From positions 1 to 64,000 of the forward strand of contig JBCDGZ010000012.1 in assembly GCA_038750655.1 (NCBI GenBank): a stretch of 64,000 nucleotides of DNA, written 5' to 3'. Position 1 is the stretch's first letter, and each line of letters opens with the position of its first letter. Origin of the DNA: JBCDGZ01 sp038750655. GTDB lineage: Bacteria > Bacteroidota > Bacteroidia > Chitinophagales > Saprospiraceae. Below are positions 1 through 9,235 of the stretch, one piece after another. Both the position numbers and the translations under genes were made by a program. Under the pieces are notes generated by a model, which saw only the letters and a list, made by a program, of their open reading frames with translations, had not been told where the DNA came from and did no database searches.

Positions 1-2
1 CT

Positions 3-1241
3 ATGAAAAACGCAAAAGGTATTTTGTGCCTCTTGGTAGTGCTCCTCTATGTTCTTTTCGCCGGAATTTTACCCAAAGTTTGTTTCCTTGGAGACATGGA
101 TTACTGGTATCGCTGGATCGGAATTATTCGCGAAGTAGGTCTGGGGAATGTCTATGAACACCGGGTCAATTACCAACCTTTTTTTCTCTATTGCCTCTAC
201 CTTTTTGATGCTTTTCAAGGGACGGAAGAGAATTTGAACAAGTTTTTACATTACATCAAACTGATCCCTTTACTCTTTGACTTTTTAGGGGCCTTGCTCG
301 TTTTTTTGGTGTGTAAAATTGATTGGAAAAATCTGTACTTTCCTTTTCTGCTGCTCTTCAATGTCGCCTATTTATACAACAGCTTATTGTGGGGACAGGT
401 GGATAGTATCCATACTTTCTTTGTGGTGCTGGCCCTACTGCTGGCCCTGCGAAAATATCCTATCCTCGCCTTACTCGCTTACGTATTGGCCATCAACATG
501 AAGCTGCAATCCATCATTTTTTTGCCCATTATCGGGTTGTTGTTAGTAGAACATGTAAAAAAGCCCCGACTCGTTTTGCAGTCTCTACTGGCCGCCGCCG
601 CCCTACAATTGCTGCTGCTCCTACCGTTCCTCCGCGCCGGCACCCTCGACGATTTTTACACCATGACCACCTCCGCCGCCGAGTGGCACCCCTACATTTC
701 GATGAATGCCTTTAATTTCTGGTACTACGTCGTCGACTCCGAGCCCGCCATGACTCGCGACAGCATCACTTTTCTCGACATCAGCTACAAGCACTGGGGC
801 CTGTCCATGTTTCTGGCCTTGGGCTTCTTCACCTTGCTGCCGATGATGTATACGGCGCTCCAACAATTTCACCATAAGACGATTAGTTTCGGCGAAAAAT
901 TTCGCTTATCTTTTTTGACGGCGGGCCTGGTTTGCGTTTTATTTTTTTGGGTCAATACCCAAATGCACGAGCGGTATGCTCATCCCGCGATCTTGCTGTT
1001 CTTCTTTTACGGGATGCGCTCCAAAGATTTCTCTTTCTATTTTATCGTCTCCCTGGCCTACCTCCTCAATATGGAAAAGGTGCTCAAGGCCTTCAATTTC
1101 AATAACTACCATACCCTGATTTTTGCCGAAGAGTTTATCGCCTCCTTGTACCTGCTGGTGCTGCTGAGGGGCTGGTATGTACTGTACTACCGTTATTTCA
1201 AGCCCAACTGGGAGGACTTTTCCCTCAAGCTGATCAAATGA
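3..1241 (+). CDS. Polytopic GT-C type glycosyltransferase (mannosyltransferase-like)
   Basis: A 412-residue integral membrane protein with about ten hydrophobic segments. An acidic loop follows the first membrane segment (GDMDYWYRW, residues 30-38), and a WGQVDS motif sits near residue 130. This layout and the WGQ-D motif are typical of GT-C glycosyltransferases that use lipid-linked sugar donors and act outside the inner membrane. The exact donor and acceptor cannot be told. The ATG is the first in the window, so a slightly earlier start is not excluded. Bases 580-800 are clearly richer in G+C than the rest of the gene, which may be a recombination patch. The gene converges on the leucine-rich repeat gene, with 20 bases between stops and a T-run (1243-1249) that could terminate it. 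A second membrane glycosyltransferase of another subfamily lies at 6.9 kb. Confidence 0.6.
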   Translation: MKNAKGILCLLVVLLYVLFAGILPKVCFLGDMDYWYRWIGIIREVGLGNVYEHRVNYQPFFLYCLYLFDAFQGTEENLNKFLHYIKLIPLLFDFLGALLVFLVCKIDWKNLYFPFLLLFNVAYLYNSLLWGQVDSIHTFFVVLALLLALRKYPILALLAYVLAINMKLQSIIFLPIIGLLLVEHVKKPRLVLQSLLAAAALQLLLLLPFLRAGTLDDFYTMTTSAAEWHPYISMNAFNFWYYVVDSEPAMTRDSITFLDISYKHWGLSMFLALGFFTLLPMMYTALQQFHHKTISFGEKFRLSFLTAGLVCVLFFWVNTQMHERYAHPAILLFFFYGMRSKDFSFYFIVSLAYLLNMEKVLKAFNFNNYHTLIFAEEFIASLYLLVLLRGWYVLYYRYFKPNWEDFSLKLIK

Positions 1242-1261
1242 TCTTTTTTTATTCCAGTTAG

Positions 1262-2221
1262 CTAGTCGATGATTTCAACCTTGGTCAGATGTGCGACGGC
1301 ACTGCCGTCAAGGGGGTTGCCTTTGATCCAGAGTTTTTCCAGCTCTCGCATCGATTTGAGGGCCTCGGGAATCTGTTGCAGCTCGTTGTAGATGACCGAT
1401 AGTTCCTTTAGATTTTTCAGGTGGGCGATGCCTTCTATGTCGTACAGTTGGCAATGCTCCAGGGAGAGGATTTGGATAGAGAAGGGGAGCTGCTTAAGGT
1501 TCTGCTTGCTCAGGTCAATCCAATCCAGGATGAGGGTGGAGAGTTTGTATTTGGACTTTTTGAATTGCAGCGATTCGATGGGATTGTCGCCGATGTTGAG
1601 GGATTTGAGGTTTCTCAGACCGGTGTTCAACTCGAAGCGCTTGAGTTGGTTGGCGTTGAGGTTGAGGTATTCGAGCTTGTAGGCGGTGTAGACCAGCGCG
1701 GGTACGACTTGTAGGACATTGTAATCGAGGTAGAGGCTTTCGAGGTGCTTGAGTCGGATATTGGGATCGATGTGTTCGATTTGATTGTTACCCAGGTTGA
1801 GCAGCTTGAGGCTGCGCAGCACTTGAATAGTGGAGTCGATTTCGGTGATTTTGTTGTCCCTTAACCAGATTTCCTCCAGGTTAAATTTGGCCTTTTTGAA
1901 TAGGGTAAAATCGATCGAAGTGAGCTTATTACCGCTGAGTTCGAGAAATTCCAGCTTGCTCAGCGTACTGAGATTATCGTTGAGGGCACTGATGGTATTA
2001 TCAGATAATTTGAGGGCGATGAGGTTGGGAAAGCGTTGGATGTAAGCCGGGATGGTATCCAGCCCTTGGTTGGACAAATCGAGGTTATAGACCCTTAGAG
2101 GGTCCTTAAACGCCTTTTCCAGGTCCGTAAACCATACGTTCCGATTGGCGTCGTACTGAGCGTAAAGGGGCGAAAGCGCAAGGAGAAAGGCGGCGATGAG
2201 CGTAGCGGACAGGTTTTTCAT
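1262..2221 (-). CDS. Secreted leucine-rich repeat protein
   Basis: 319 residues beginning with a signal peptide (Met-Lys-Asn, hydrophobic stretch, AQY cleavage region near residue 22). From about residue 40 to the end there are roughly eleven leucine-rich repeats of 22-24 residues with the pattern LxxLxLxxNxL, for example LEFLELSGNKL and LKLLNLGNNQI. Such proteins form curved ligand-binding solenoids. In this phylum exported ones are usually periplasmic or surface-exposed. There is no T9SS sorting domain and no lipobox, so a periplasmic location is most likely. Function is unknown. It converges with the glycosyltransferase gene and has a 142-base upstream gap. Confidence 0.75.
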   Translation of the reverse strand: MKNLSATLIAAFLLALSPLYAQYDANRNVWFTDLEKAFKDPLRVYNLDLSNQGLDTIPAYIQRFPNLIALKLSDNTISALNDNLSTLSKLEFLELSGNKLTSIDFTLFKKAKFNLEEIWLRDNKITEIDSTIQVLRSLKLLNLGNNQIEHIDPNIRLKHLESLYLDYNVLQVVPALVYTAYKLEYLNLNANQLKRFELNTGLRNLKSLNIGDNPIESLQFKKSKYKLSTLILDWIDLSKQNLKQLPFSIQILSLEHCQLYDIEGIAHLKNLKELSVIYNELQQIPEALKSMRELEKLWIKGNPLDGSAVAHLTKVEIID

Positions 2222-2261
2222 AAGCTTAAGTTTATCAATAAATCGGACTTAACATTACCAA

Positions 2262-2279
2262 TATAATGAATCGCAACTT
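2262..2279 (+). repeat. Solo end of a short palindromic element
   Basis: These 18 bases (TATAATGAATCGCAACTT) match 17 of 18 positions of the right end of the 100-bp palindromic element at 4994-5093. No matching left end is nearby, so this may be a solo or decayed copy. A chance match of a promoter-like A+T-rich motif cannot be excluded. Confidence 0.35.
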
Positions 2280-2363
2280 CATTTAGTTGAGGAGGCATCA
2301 CTCCTCATTTTGCCATAATTATTTCATAAGTCAGGTTCTTGAACGGTGTTGATTGTCCTTGTC

Positions 2364-3113
2364 CTAGTACTTTTTCGCAATGTAAAAGCCGTAGCTGAAA
2401 TAGGCTTTGAACCGTCGGTACAGCTCGATTTCTTTTTGGTATTCTTCGATGACTTGTTGGGCCATTTTGCTGTGGGCCTGTCGTTCCAGAAAAGCGGGAA
2501 AGGAGGTTTCTAAGGGATGGTAGTAGGTGTCGAGCCAGTCGTCTGGAGCGAGGTAAAAGTACCCGGCGAGGCTGTAGCCCTGATCTTCCAGTACTTTGAT
2601 CTTACCGGAGGCCCTATCAATTTTCGGGTAGGCCTGATTCCAGTAGTCCTCAATTTCTTGCGGCCGGGTTTCGCTGATCCAGGTGATCTCACTGACCGCC
2701 AGGTACCCTCCGGGCTTTAGGTAGTCCCCCCACCGTTGGATGCCCGCCGCAAAGCCGATGTTATAGATAGCGCCTTCTGACCAGATCAGGTCCAGGCTTT
2801 CTGGCTCAAAGGGCAGCTCCGTCATGGAGCATTCCAGGGTCGTGATTTTCCCCGCCAGCCCCAGGGCTTTTGCTCTTTTATTTAACTCTTCCAAAAATGG
2901 TGGCATTAAATCTACGGCAGTGATCTGCCCTTCTAGCTGCTGCGCCAGGGTAATGGTTTGACCGCCGGTACCACAGCCGATGTCGGCCATGGTCAGGGGC
3001 TGCCCCTTGGGTAGATCGATGCAGGCTAGCGCCTTTAGGGTAGCCGCTTGGCTACCCGGGCCCTGCCTTTCGGTGCCTTGGTGGAGGTCGATGATTAGAT
3101 CGAATGGAGACAT
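2364..3113 (-). CDS. Class I SAM-dependent methyltransferase
   Basis: A 249-residue cytoplasmic enzyme with the Rossmann-type SAM-binding signature ADIGCGTGG near residues 43-51 (motif I), the acidic second strand ITAVDLMPP (about 64-72) and a post-motif LDLIWSEGAIYNIG. The layout resembles the UbiE/Methyltransf_11-25 families that methylate small molecules. The substrate cannot be told from sequence. Upstream it is only 21 bases from the stop of the lipoprotein gene that ends at 3135, so the two are probably co-transcribed with this gene second. The ATG at 3113 is the first possible start. Confidence 0.8.
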   Translation of the reverse strand: MSPFDLIIDLHQGTERQGPGSQAATLKALACIDLPKGQPLTMADIGCGTGGQTITLAQQLEGQITAVDLMPPFLEELNKRAKALGLAGKITTLECSMTELPFEPESLDLIWSEGAIYNIGFAAGIQRWGDYLKPGGYLAVSEITWISETRPQEIEDYWNQAYPKIDRASGKIKVLEDQGYSLAGYFYLAPDDWLDTYYHPLETSFPAFLERQAHSKMAQQVIEEYQKEIELYRRFKAYFSYGFYIAKKY

Positions 3114-3134
3114 GGTAGGTACTGAATAAAGTTT

Positions 3135-4931
3135 TTATAAATCGATCACTTCAATTCCCGTGTTGATCGCACTCTCGTTGGATTTACTCAGCACGATCAG
3201 CTGATTCCCAGCTTTGAAGACAAACACCGGAAATCCACGGGTGGTGTAGGTTGTACTGCGGATCAGCGAGGGATAGCTGTAGACCTGTATGGACCGCTCG
3301 TTCTGCGTAGCGGCATAAATAGTCTGGCCATCCTCACTAAAGGCAAACTCCGTGAACTCAGAATCGCCTCGCTGCAATTGTCCTTTGTACTCCATGGAGG
3401 AATTGGCCAGGTAGACGGCTCCGAAGCGGGAGGTGATGGAAAAGCCGGCGGAGGAGACTCGAAAAATCTGGCCATCCAGCGGATAGCTCCCGTGCTGATT
3501 GTCCATCTCATGCTGAAGGATGCGTCCATTGTTATCCAGCTTATAATACTCCATATCCGGCGGCGACTGCCCGTTGGTAATCGTCACAAATTCATTCGTG
3601 TTACCCAGCTTTCTCACTAGCGTATTATCATACTGTCCGCCACCGTCCAGCATCTGGCCGTTAGCGCGGTCGAATACTCGGAAGGGCATCTCCCACCAGG
3701 GAGAAGGTCTCGTGGAAACAATGACGCGCCCCATTTCATCAACAGCCACACTGCGAATGTAAATACCGACATTGATAGTGGTATTGAGGGTTAAATTATC
3801 TGCATTATAGGCATAAACCCATCCATCTTCGGTCGGTACATAGACTTCCATCCCAAATCCATTATTGCCGATGGTACAGTGGTTGGCACTGCCTTGGAGG
3901 GGCACCTCGGTGGCGACTTCTTGCTTTTCGTAGTCGTATTTGATCAATCGCTGTCCTCCTCTATCGAGCAAATAAATAAATTTCTGCGTAGGGTGCTGAA
4001 GCACATCGAAGGCTTCGAAGTTAAAAACCTGCCCTCCTGGCGTCTCTACCGTTTGTGGATTGCTATTGCGGGAAAAGCCTTCCTGGTTGGTAATTTTGAC
4101 AAAGTAGCATACTTGATACTCTATCGGTGGAGAGCGATCAGTAAAAGTTTTGGTGGCTGCATCGGTGATGGTGCCAATCAATTCCTGGAACGTCCCGCAG
4201 TCTCCATTCATCCGGTACACTTCATAGGATTGAAAACCGGTGCCTTCGTAGGTCCAATTTAAAATCACCTTACCATTATCCTTTATCGGTCCCAGCAGGG
4301 TGATAGGACTAGGAAAGAAGGTATTGATAAGGAGCAAAGCCTCTGAGCGATTGCCATTTTCATCCTCTGCGGCCAGGGTAATCGAATGATTGGCTCTCGA
4401 TAGCCCGCTGAAAGAGAAAGCAACGCTGCCATCAACCGCTGGCGCGTCCGTGTTAATCACGCCGTCAATATCGCTGGTCCAAGTGACTTTGATGTTTTGT
4501 GGAGCCGTGATGTCATCCGTGATTCTGGCGCTGAATACGATTTCCTCTCCTTCCGAGAAAGCCGCATTGAAAATAGGCGAAATCAACTCAATATCAGGGC
4601 TGGATTCACTGACTGTATTGGTGGAAATATCAATTACTACCTGGGTAAACTGATCGGCTTTAATGGTTGCCACCGTCTTTCCAGAACCGGCATTTGGTGT
4701 GCTTGCAAAGACCTCGTAGGTGCCCACCTCAAGGTCGCTGAGCAAGACGGAGCCGAATTCGTCCGTCGTCCCCTGTACCGTAGCTGGTAAGGTCGTTACG
4801 GTAGCGCCCCGGGCCACTATGGCGTTGTTGAAGGTGACAAATACATTCAAATCCCCCCTTGGGGCGTCCTCATTTTTCTTACAACCAACGATGGATAATG
4901 CGAGGAATAGGACGAGAATTAGCTTTTTCAT
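3135..4931 (-). CDS. Lipoprotein with Ig-like/fibronectin domains and a YncE-like beta-propeller
   Basis: 598 residues with a lipoprotein signal (hydrophobic run then IVGC, Cys at residue 17). After the lipobox comes a carboxypeptidase-regulatory-like beta-sandwich (about 26-95), an Ig-like domain (about 112-205), a fibronectin type III-like domain (about 207-295), then a C-terminal region (about 300-598) of blades such as FIYLLDRGGQRLIKYD and QTIYAATQNERSIQVY, as in YncE/WD40-like propellers. It is probably anchored in the outer membrane and binds an unknown partner. It lies upstream of the methyltransferase gene in the same direction. Function unknown. Confidence 0.65.
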   Translation of the reverse strand: MKKLILVLFLALSIVGCKKNEDAPRGDLNVFVTFNNAIVARGATVTTLPATVQGTTDEFGSVLLSDLEVGTYEVFASTPNAGSGKTVATIKADQFTQVVIDISTNTVSESSPDIELISPIFNAAFSEGEEIVFSARITDDITAPQNIKVTWTSDIDGVINTDAPAVDGSVAFSFSGLSRANHSITLAAEDENGNRSEALLLINTFFPSPITLLGPIKDNGKVILNWTYEGTGFQSYEVYRMNGDCGTFQELIGTITDAATKTFTDRSPPIEYQVCYFVKITNQEGFSRNSNPQTVETPGGQVFNFEAFDVLQHPTQKFIYLLDRGGQRLIKYDYEKQEVATEVPLQGSANHCTIGNNGFGMEVYVPTEDGWVYAYNADNLTLNTTINVGIYIRSVAVDEMGRVIVSTRPSPWWEMPFRVFDRANGQMLDGGGQYDNTLVRKLGNTNEFVTITNGQSPPDMEYYKLDNNGRILQHEMDNQHGSYPLDGQIFRVSSAGFSITSRFGAVYLANSSMEYKGQLQRGDSEFTEFAFSEDGQTIYAATQNERSIQVYSYPSLIRSTTYTTRGFPVFVFKAGNQLIVLSKSNESAINTGIEVIDL

Positions 4932-4993
4932 TGTATTATATTTTTGTCTATATCCAGCGGAGTTGGAACGGCAAGATACTTATTTATTAATTC

Positions 4994-5093
4994 AAGTTGC
5001 GATGAACGAGATTCAGGAAGGAAGATTTTGTGAGCCACGAGGTGGCGACTCAAATATCTGACGCTCTGAATCTTTTATAGTGAATCGCAACTT
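4994..5093. repeat. 100-bp palindromic element with 10-bp terminal inverted repeats (REP/MITE-like)
   Basis: The ends are perfect inverted repeats (AAGTTGCGAT at 4994-5003, ATCGCAACTT at 5084-5093). Inside are nested inverted repeats: GATTCAG 5010-5016 with CTGAATC 5066-5072, and a central imperfect palindrome at 5031-5052 (TGAGCCAC / GTGGCGACTCA). The whole could fold into one long hairpin. It lies between the start of the lipoprotein gene at 4931 and the stop of the esterase gene at 5138. The form is that of a non-autonomous palindromic interspersed element. Copies elsewhere in the genome cannot be checked here, except a possible solo end at 2262-2279. Confidence 0.55.
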
Positions 5094-5137
5094 GGGTTAA
5101 TTAGAGATACTGCTCCCACTATCAGGCCAAAACAGCT

Positions 5138-6331
5138 TCACTCCTGTATATTTTTAAGCAGCTCCGCTTTTTCCGCCTCACTCAGTTCCATACGCCCGAC
5201 TTTCTCCTTATAAATGGCTTGATGCTGCTCCACCTTATCCAGGTCATTGAGCTGTTGGTAGAAGGCGATGATTTGCAGGTCGAAGTCCAAATAGTTGGGG
5301 TAGTAGGCTTGTCCGAATTTGATGAAATTGATGGCCATCTCGAAGTCTTTTTGCTGGTAGGCATACTCCCCCGCCAGGGAGAAAACCTGGGTCAGGCTGG
5401 GATTCAACTCACAGCCGATAGCCTGGCCCGCTGCCTGCAGGTCTCCTTTAAACTCCGCGATCGGGGCAGCCGGCTTGCGGTCCTTCGTTTTCTCGTGAAA
5501 CCAGCTGTTCAAAATCCTATTGTAGGCGCTAAAAACTTCAGAAAGGATAGTAGGAACAGAATTCCAATAATTAGTCAGGTGATTGGCGTAGGGCATTTCT
5601 GAGAAATGGCCTTTGAAATTAGGAGCCAGTTGCTCATTCGCCAGCACTTCTTGCAGTTGTCGGCCTTGTTCGAGGTAAAGGCTTTCTTCGAGGGAGGTGC
5701 CGGCGGTGAAGTAGTAGTGAAAGGGGGTAGGGAAGTTGGCAGAATTCGTGATATGGGCCTTGAATTGATCCAAAGACAGAGGCTCGTTATTGAAAAAACC
5801 GCTCAAGGAAAGGGCCACATCGATTTGATTGCTGTGCTGAGCGCTGAGGTAGTTGACCAGAAAGGCGGTTCGGGAGTGGCCAATGATGGTGATGAATTCA
5901 CTGGCCTTGTATTGCTCTTGCAACAGCGGAAGCAGCTCCCGCATGATTAGGTGCTCCGTTTTTTGAATCCCCATCAGCGTATCCCCCTCCTTTTTTTTGC
6001 CGGAGGTAAGGTAGTGGCGGTTGCTTCGGGTAAAAGGTACGCCGACGATAATCATCTCCGGCACCTGCGATTCATTGGTCAGCAGGTCAATGGAGTAGAC
6101 AATGTGCGGATAGATCAGCTCGTGTTGGCTATCGAAAATAATGGTGACGGGGTACTTTATCGAGTCTGCGGAATGTTGGAGCGTTTCGGGAAGGTGCAGC
6201 TTGAGGTCAATGGATTGCTCTAAGGCAGAGGAGTTGATGGTCAGTGTTTCGTCGGAGTAGCCATAATACTTTTGGGCGTAGGGGAGCTTAAGGAAGCATA
6301 GGCTTAGAAGTGCGATTAGTAGGAATCTCAT
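5138..6331 (-). CDS. Secreted alpha/beta-hydrolase esterase with C-terminal helical repeat
   Basis: 397 residues with a signal peptide (cleavage near AQKYY, residue 20). The body is an esterase D/Fes-like alpha/beta hydrolase: the nucleophile elbow TIIGHSRTAF has Ser near residue 153, and IIVGVPF and the extended N-terminal strand are typical. A His near residue 247 (YANHLTNYW) is a candidate triad member. Residues 320-390 form TPR-like helices (YAYQQKDFEMAINFIKFG). Related proteins hydrolyse ester bonds in siderophores or small esters; the substrate here is unknown. It is divergent from the remnant gene starting at 6464 and has a good promoter candidate at 6372-6402. Confidence 0.75.
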   Translation of the reverse strand: MRFLLIALLSLCFLKLPYAQKYYGYSDETLTINSSALEQSIDLKLHLPETLQHSADSIKYPVTIIFDSQHELIYPHIVYSIDLLTNESQVPEMIIVGVPFTRSNRHYLTSGKKKEGDTLMGIQKTEHLIMRELLPLLQEQYKASEFITIIGHSRTAFLVNYLSAQHSNQIDVALSLSGFFNNEPLSLDQFKAHITNSANFPTPFHYYFTAGTSLEESLYLEQGRQLQEVLANEQLAPNFKGHFSEMPYANHLTNYWNSVPTILSEVFSAYNRILNSWFHEKTKDRKPAAPIAEFKGDLQAAGQAIGCELNPSLTQVFSLAGEYAYQQKDFEMAINFIKFGQAYYPNYLDFDLQIIAFYQQLNDLDKVEQHQAIYKEKVGRMELSEAEKAELLKNIQE

Positions 6332-6371
6332 GGTTTCGCTTTTTTCGTGGAAAAGAGTGGAGGTGCCGGGG

Positions 6372-6402
6372 CAAATATATTTACTATAATCGGCATCTGA
6401 AA
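6372..6402 (-). promoter_or_regulatory. Bacteroidota-type promoter for the esterase gene
   Basis: On the minus strand TTTC (6402-6399), 19 bases, then TATATTTG (6379-6372). The second element is a perfect TAnnTTTG -7 box and the first is one base off TTTG. The predicted start lies roughly 35 bases before the ATG at 6331. Confidence 0.45.
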
Positions 6403-6463
6403 ATGTTTTGTCTGGTATGCTTTTTTCCTTTTCTTGTCGTTTAAATGGAAATTAGGCTTTACC

Positions 6464-6838
6464 ATGCGATCGACTCCTTTCCTCCAACTATTGAGCAAGA
6501 ACAGCCAGTATTTCATTTTATGTCTATTGCTCAGTTTTCCTCTCCATTCTTATGGTCAGCTGTTTTTGAACCTAGATTTTGAAATATGGGTGGATGGGGA
6601 GCGCACCTACGAACACTTCTTCAACGCGATCGACCTCCCTATTTTCTTACTAGACTTGCGCCCCATCAAAAAAGAAGAGGCCTGTTACCATTGGCTCTTC
6701 CAAAACCTCAGCTTCAGAGAAGTAGGCGCAGGTACGGTCGAAGACGAATTTAAAGAACTCCAAATAGTCGGAGCGTACGACATGATCATTTTCATCAAAA
6801 CATCTAGTCCCTCAAGACTGCAATTAACCGATGAATAG
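6464..6838 (+). pseudogene. Erythromycin-esterase family remnant: signal peptide joined to the C-terminal end
   Basis: The ORF codes for a signal peptide (MRSTPFLQL to HSYGQ), then LNLDFEIWVDG, the usual start of mature Bacteroidota erythromycin-esterase family proteins. After some 20 residues it jumps to what reads as the family C-terminus: LDLRP, a WLFQ block, FREVGAG and YDMIIFIKTSSPSR. The family normally has about 400 residues between these, including the catalytic His and Glu residues, all absent here. The start is the ATG at 6464; an upstream TTG at 6434 is unlikely. I infer a large in-frame internal deletion. Remaining open for 125 codons, it could still be expressed as a small secreted protein without catalysis. 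Confidence 0.5.
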
Positions 6839-6881
6839 CCAAGGATGCTGAGGTCAATAAATATCCCTATTTTAGTAGCCA

Positions 6882-8156
6882 ATGGTACCCTCCGCTATGA
6901 ATAAAGTTAGTTCTGATAACAAAAAGATCAAGTTCCTCTTATGCTTTGCGCTGGCGATGGTGTATGTCTTCCTATGCGCCAATTCTGTCTATTACGGGGG
7001 AGATTTTGAAGTGTATTTAAATGCGGCCCAACGGATTCAGTCGGAAAGTAATATCTACGCTGCGCCTCATTTTAAGGACCTTCAATACTACTACAGTCCC
7101 CTTTTTGCCACGCTGTTGATTCCCTTCTCCAACCATTGGATGATTACGGAGTTGTTGTGGCTACTACTGAGCGGCGGCTGCTTTGTGCGCACCTGTTATT
7201 TGATTCAAAACTACTTTGATTTAAGCCCCTTGCGGCCCAAAGGGCAACTGCTTTGGGCAGGCATCTCCTTACTGCTGGTCATACGGTTTGTGCTGTATAA
7301 TATTTCCACCATCCAGATCACCCTGTTTTTGCTCTGGGTCATCTTTGAATCTATTCAGCTCTTCGGATCTAGCCGACTACTCTGGGGCGCGGTGCTGCTG
7401 GCCTTAGGCATCAACATCAAAGTCCTTCCCATCATCCTGTTGCCTTACCTGCTCTACCGCGCGCGCTTCAACGCCTTTATTTGTACAGTATTTTTTGTAG
7501 TACTTTTCCTCTACCTACCTCGAGTTTTCATAGGCGCAGAATACAACTCTTATCTACTTTCCGAGTGGTGGAACATCATCAATCCGCTCAACAAAGAGCA
7601 CGTCATCGAGGCCGACATCAATTCCCAGTCAATTGTAGGCATCATTCCCGCTTTTTTTACAGATATATCAATAGAGGGCTTTACCCGCCAGCGAAATTTT
7701 GTGAACTATACTGCTCCGCAGGTCGCTTCCATCATCAACTTTTTGCGGCTGTTTTTGGTGGCCTTCACTTTGTATTTCCTACGTCGCCCTTTTCGCTCTT
7801 ATTCCCATAACTTGCAGGAGTTTCGGGCCATTGCCTACATGTGCTTGCTGGTTCCGCTGGTCTTTCCGCACCAACAAAAGTATTCTTTTCTCTTCCTCTT
7901 TCCGATGCTCTGCTATTTGTGGTACTATGCGGTGGTGCTTTTGCAGCACCGTAGGAGTCCGCGGATCATTGCTTACATTATTATGCTATCGATCATTTCC
8001 GTCGTCTTCACCCCCTTGATTGGGGCCGATCTCATCGGCCGGTACGCCTATGATTGGATTCATTACTATAAGATATTGGGCTTGGCAGCCTTGGCTTTGA
8101 TTCCCTTTGCCGTATTTTCAAGGCCCAGCCACGTGGAGCGACCTGGGGCAGCGTAG
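6882..8156 (+). CDS. GT87-family membrane glycosyltransferase (DUF2029-like)
   Basis: A 424-residue polytopic membrane protein with about nine to eleven membrane segments. The N-terminal outer loop carries YYGGDFEVYLNAAQRI (residues 39-54) followed by YYYSPLFATLL, the typical GT87 pattern of an acidic residue after the first helix and a Y-x-P motif in the second loop; relatives include polyprenol-phosphate-mannose-dependent mannosyltransferases. NIKVLPIILLPYLL near residue 180 also fits. It probably adds a hexose to a lipid-linked or envelope glycan. An alternative start is the ATG at 6897. It converges on the interrupted serine hydrolase at 8160 with three bases between stops. Confidence 0.7.
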   Translation: MVPSAMNKVSSDNKKIKFLLCFALAMVYVFLCANSVYYGGDFEVYLNAAQRIQSESNIYAAPHFKDLQYYYSPLFATLLIPFSNHWMITELLWLLLSGGCFVRTCYLIQNYFDLSPLRPKGQLLWAGISLLLVIRFVLYNISTIQITLFLLWVIFESIQLFGSSRLLWGAVLLALGINIKVLPIILLPYLLYRARFNAFICTVFFVVLFLYLPRVFIGAEYNSYLLSEWWNIINPLNKEHVIEADINSQSIVGIIPAFFTDISIEGFTRQRNFVNYTAPQVASIINFLRLFLVAFTLYFLRRPFRSYSHNLQEFRAIAYMCLLVPLVFPHQQKYSFLFLFPMLCYLWYYAVVLLQHRRSPRIIAYIIMLSIISVVFTPLIGADLIGRYAYDWIHYYKILGLAALALIPFAVFSRPSHVERPGAA

Positions 8157-8159
8157 CTG

Positions 8160-9212
8160 CTAATTACAATCTTCTTCTTTCAGCATGGGAATGATGTATT
8201 GGAGGAGCATTTCGAAAGGCCATTTCCCTCGCCAGGAACCGTAATTGCTGCCCGTAAAGACGACCTTGGTATTGTACTCGGGGAGGATCATCATGTACTG
8301 ACCGCCGTTGCCGGAGGCAAAGAGGACTTCGGTAGTAATATCCTTGTATTACAGCGGCTCTCTGTACCAATAGAACCCATACCTGGCCGTTGTGTATTTT
8401 GCGTTTGGCATCCTGGAGTAGCGGGTAAAAGAAAAATCCAAAACGATTTCACAATCCGTCGATTTTTTTATCCACGCTTCGCTGACCAATTGCTTGCCCT
8501 CCCAGTTGCCCTTGTTGTACACCAGCCTGGTGATCTTGAGCAGATCAATCGGTCTGATGTAAAAGGAGCCGGCGGTCATCCCTCTTCCTTTAGGCGAGAT
8601 GGTCCATTCGTAGTCGCTGATGCCCATCGGCTCGAAGAGGTGCTGCTTGGCAAAGTCCATGATGCTCCTACCGCTTGCTCTGGCGACGACTTCGCCCATG
8701 ATCATGGGGTCATTGGAGCTGTAGGACCAGTTGAGCCCTGGCTGGTGCTTCATTTTGATGCTCAGGCAGTAGGCAATCCAATCCTCCGTGTTCCACATGG
8801 CATCCTCACATTCCGGGCCGATCCCGTAGAATTCTTCACAGTTGATCCCCGATCGCATTTCCAATAAATGCTGAACCTTAATCTTTCCCTTTTCTGTGCC
8901 CTTTAGTTCTGGGAAAAACTTTTGGAGTGGATCATCGAGCGCCAGCAGGCCCTTGTCAATCGCTATTCCCGTCAAGAGGCTGGTTATTGATTTGAACGAA
9001 GACCGGGTGTCATGGCGACTGTCTTTTTTAAAGTCATTGAAGTATTCCTCGATGATCAGCTCGTCGCATTGCTCAACAATAATGGCGTCAATTCTTCGGT
9101 AGGTTTTGTCCGCAATTTTTTCCTTTAGGTCGTCGAGCGTTGGAGGAGCGGTTGGTTGGGCTTCACTTAGGAGGCAGGACAGTAGGGCTAGGGTAAAAAG
9201 TAAAATTCTCAT
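8160..9212 (-). pseudogene. Serine hydrolase (beta-lactamase family) interrupted by an in-frame TAA
   Basis: The first 287 codons (9212 down to 8349) encode a signal peptide and a beta-lactamase/PBP-fold hydrolase: SSFK is the SxxK active-site motif (near residue 91) and YSSND is the Y-x-N-like motif. The frame stops at TAA (8349-8351) in WYREPL-stop. The same frame then continues without shift for 62 codons to TAG at 8160-8162, reading YKDITTEVLFASGNGGQ and VVFTGSNYGS, which is the expected conserved C-terminal block of the family. So a single nonsense codon splits an otherwise complete gene of about 350 codons. It could be a recent pseudogene, a sequencing error, or a truncated but secreted product lacking the last strand and helix. 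Confidence 0.75.
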
Positions 9213-9235
9213 TTTGCTGATTTATGGTATGAAGG

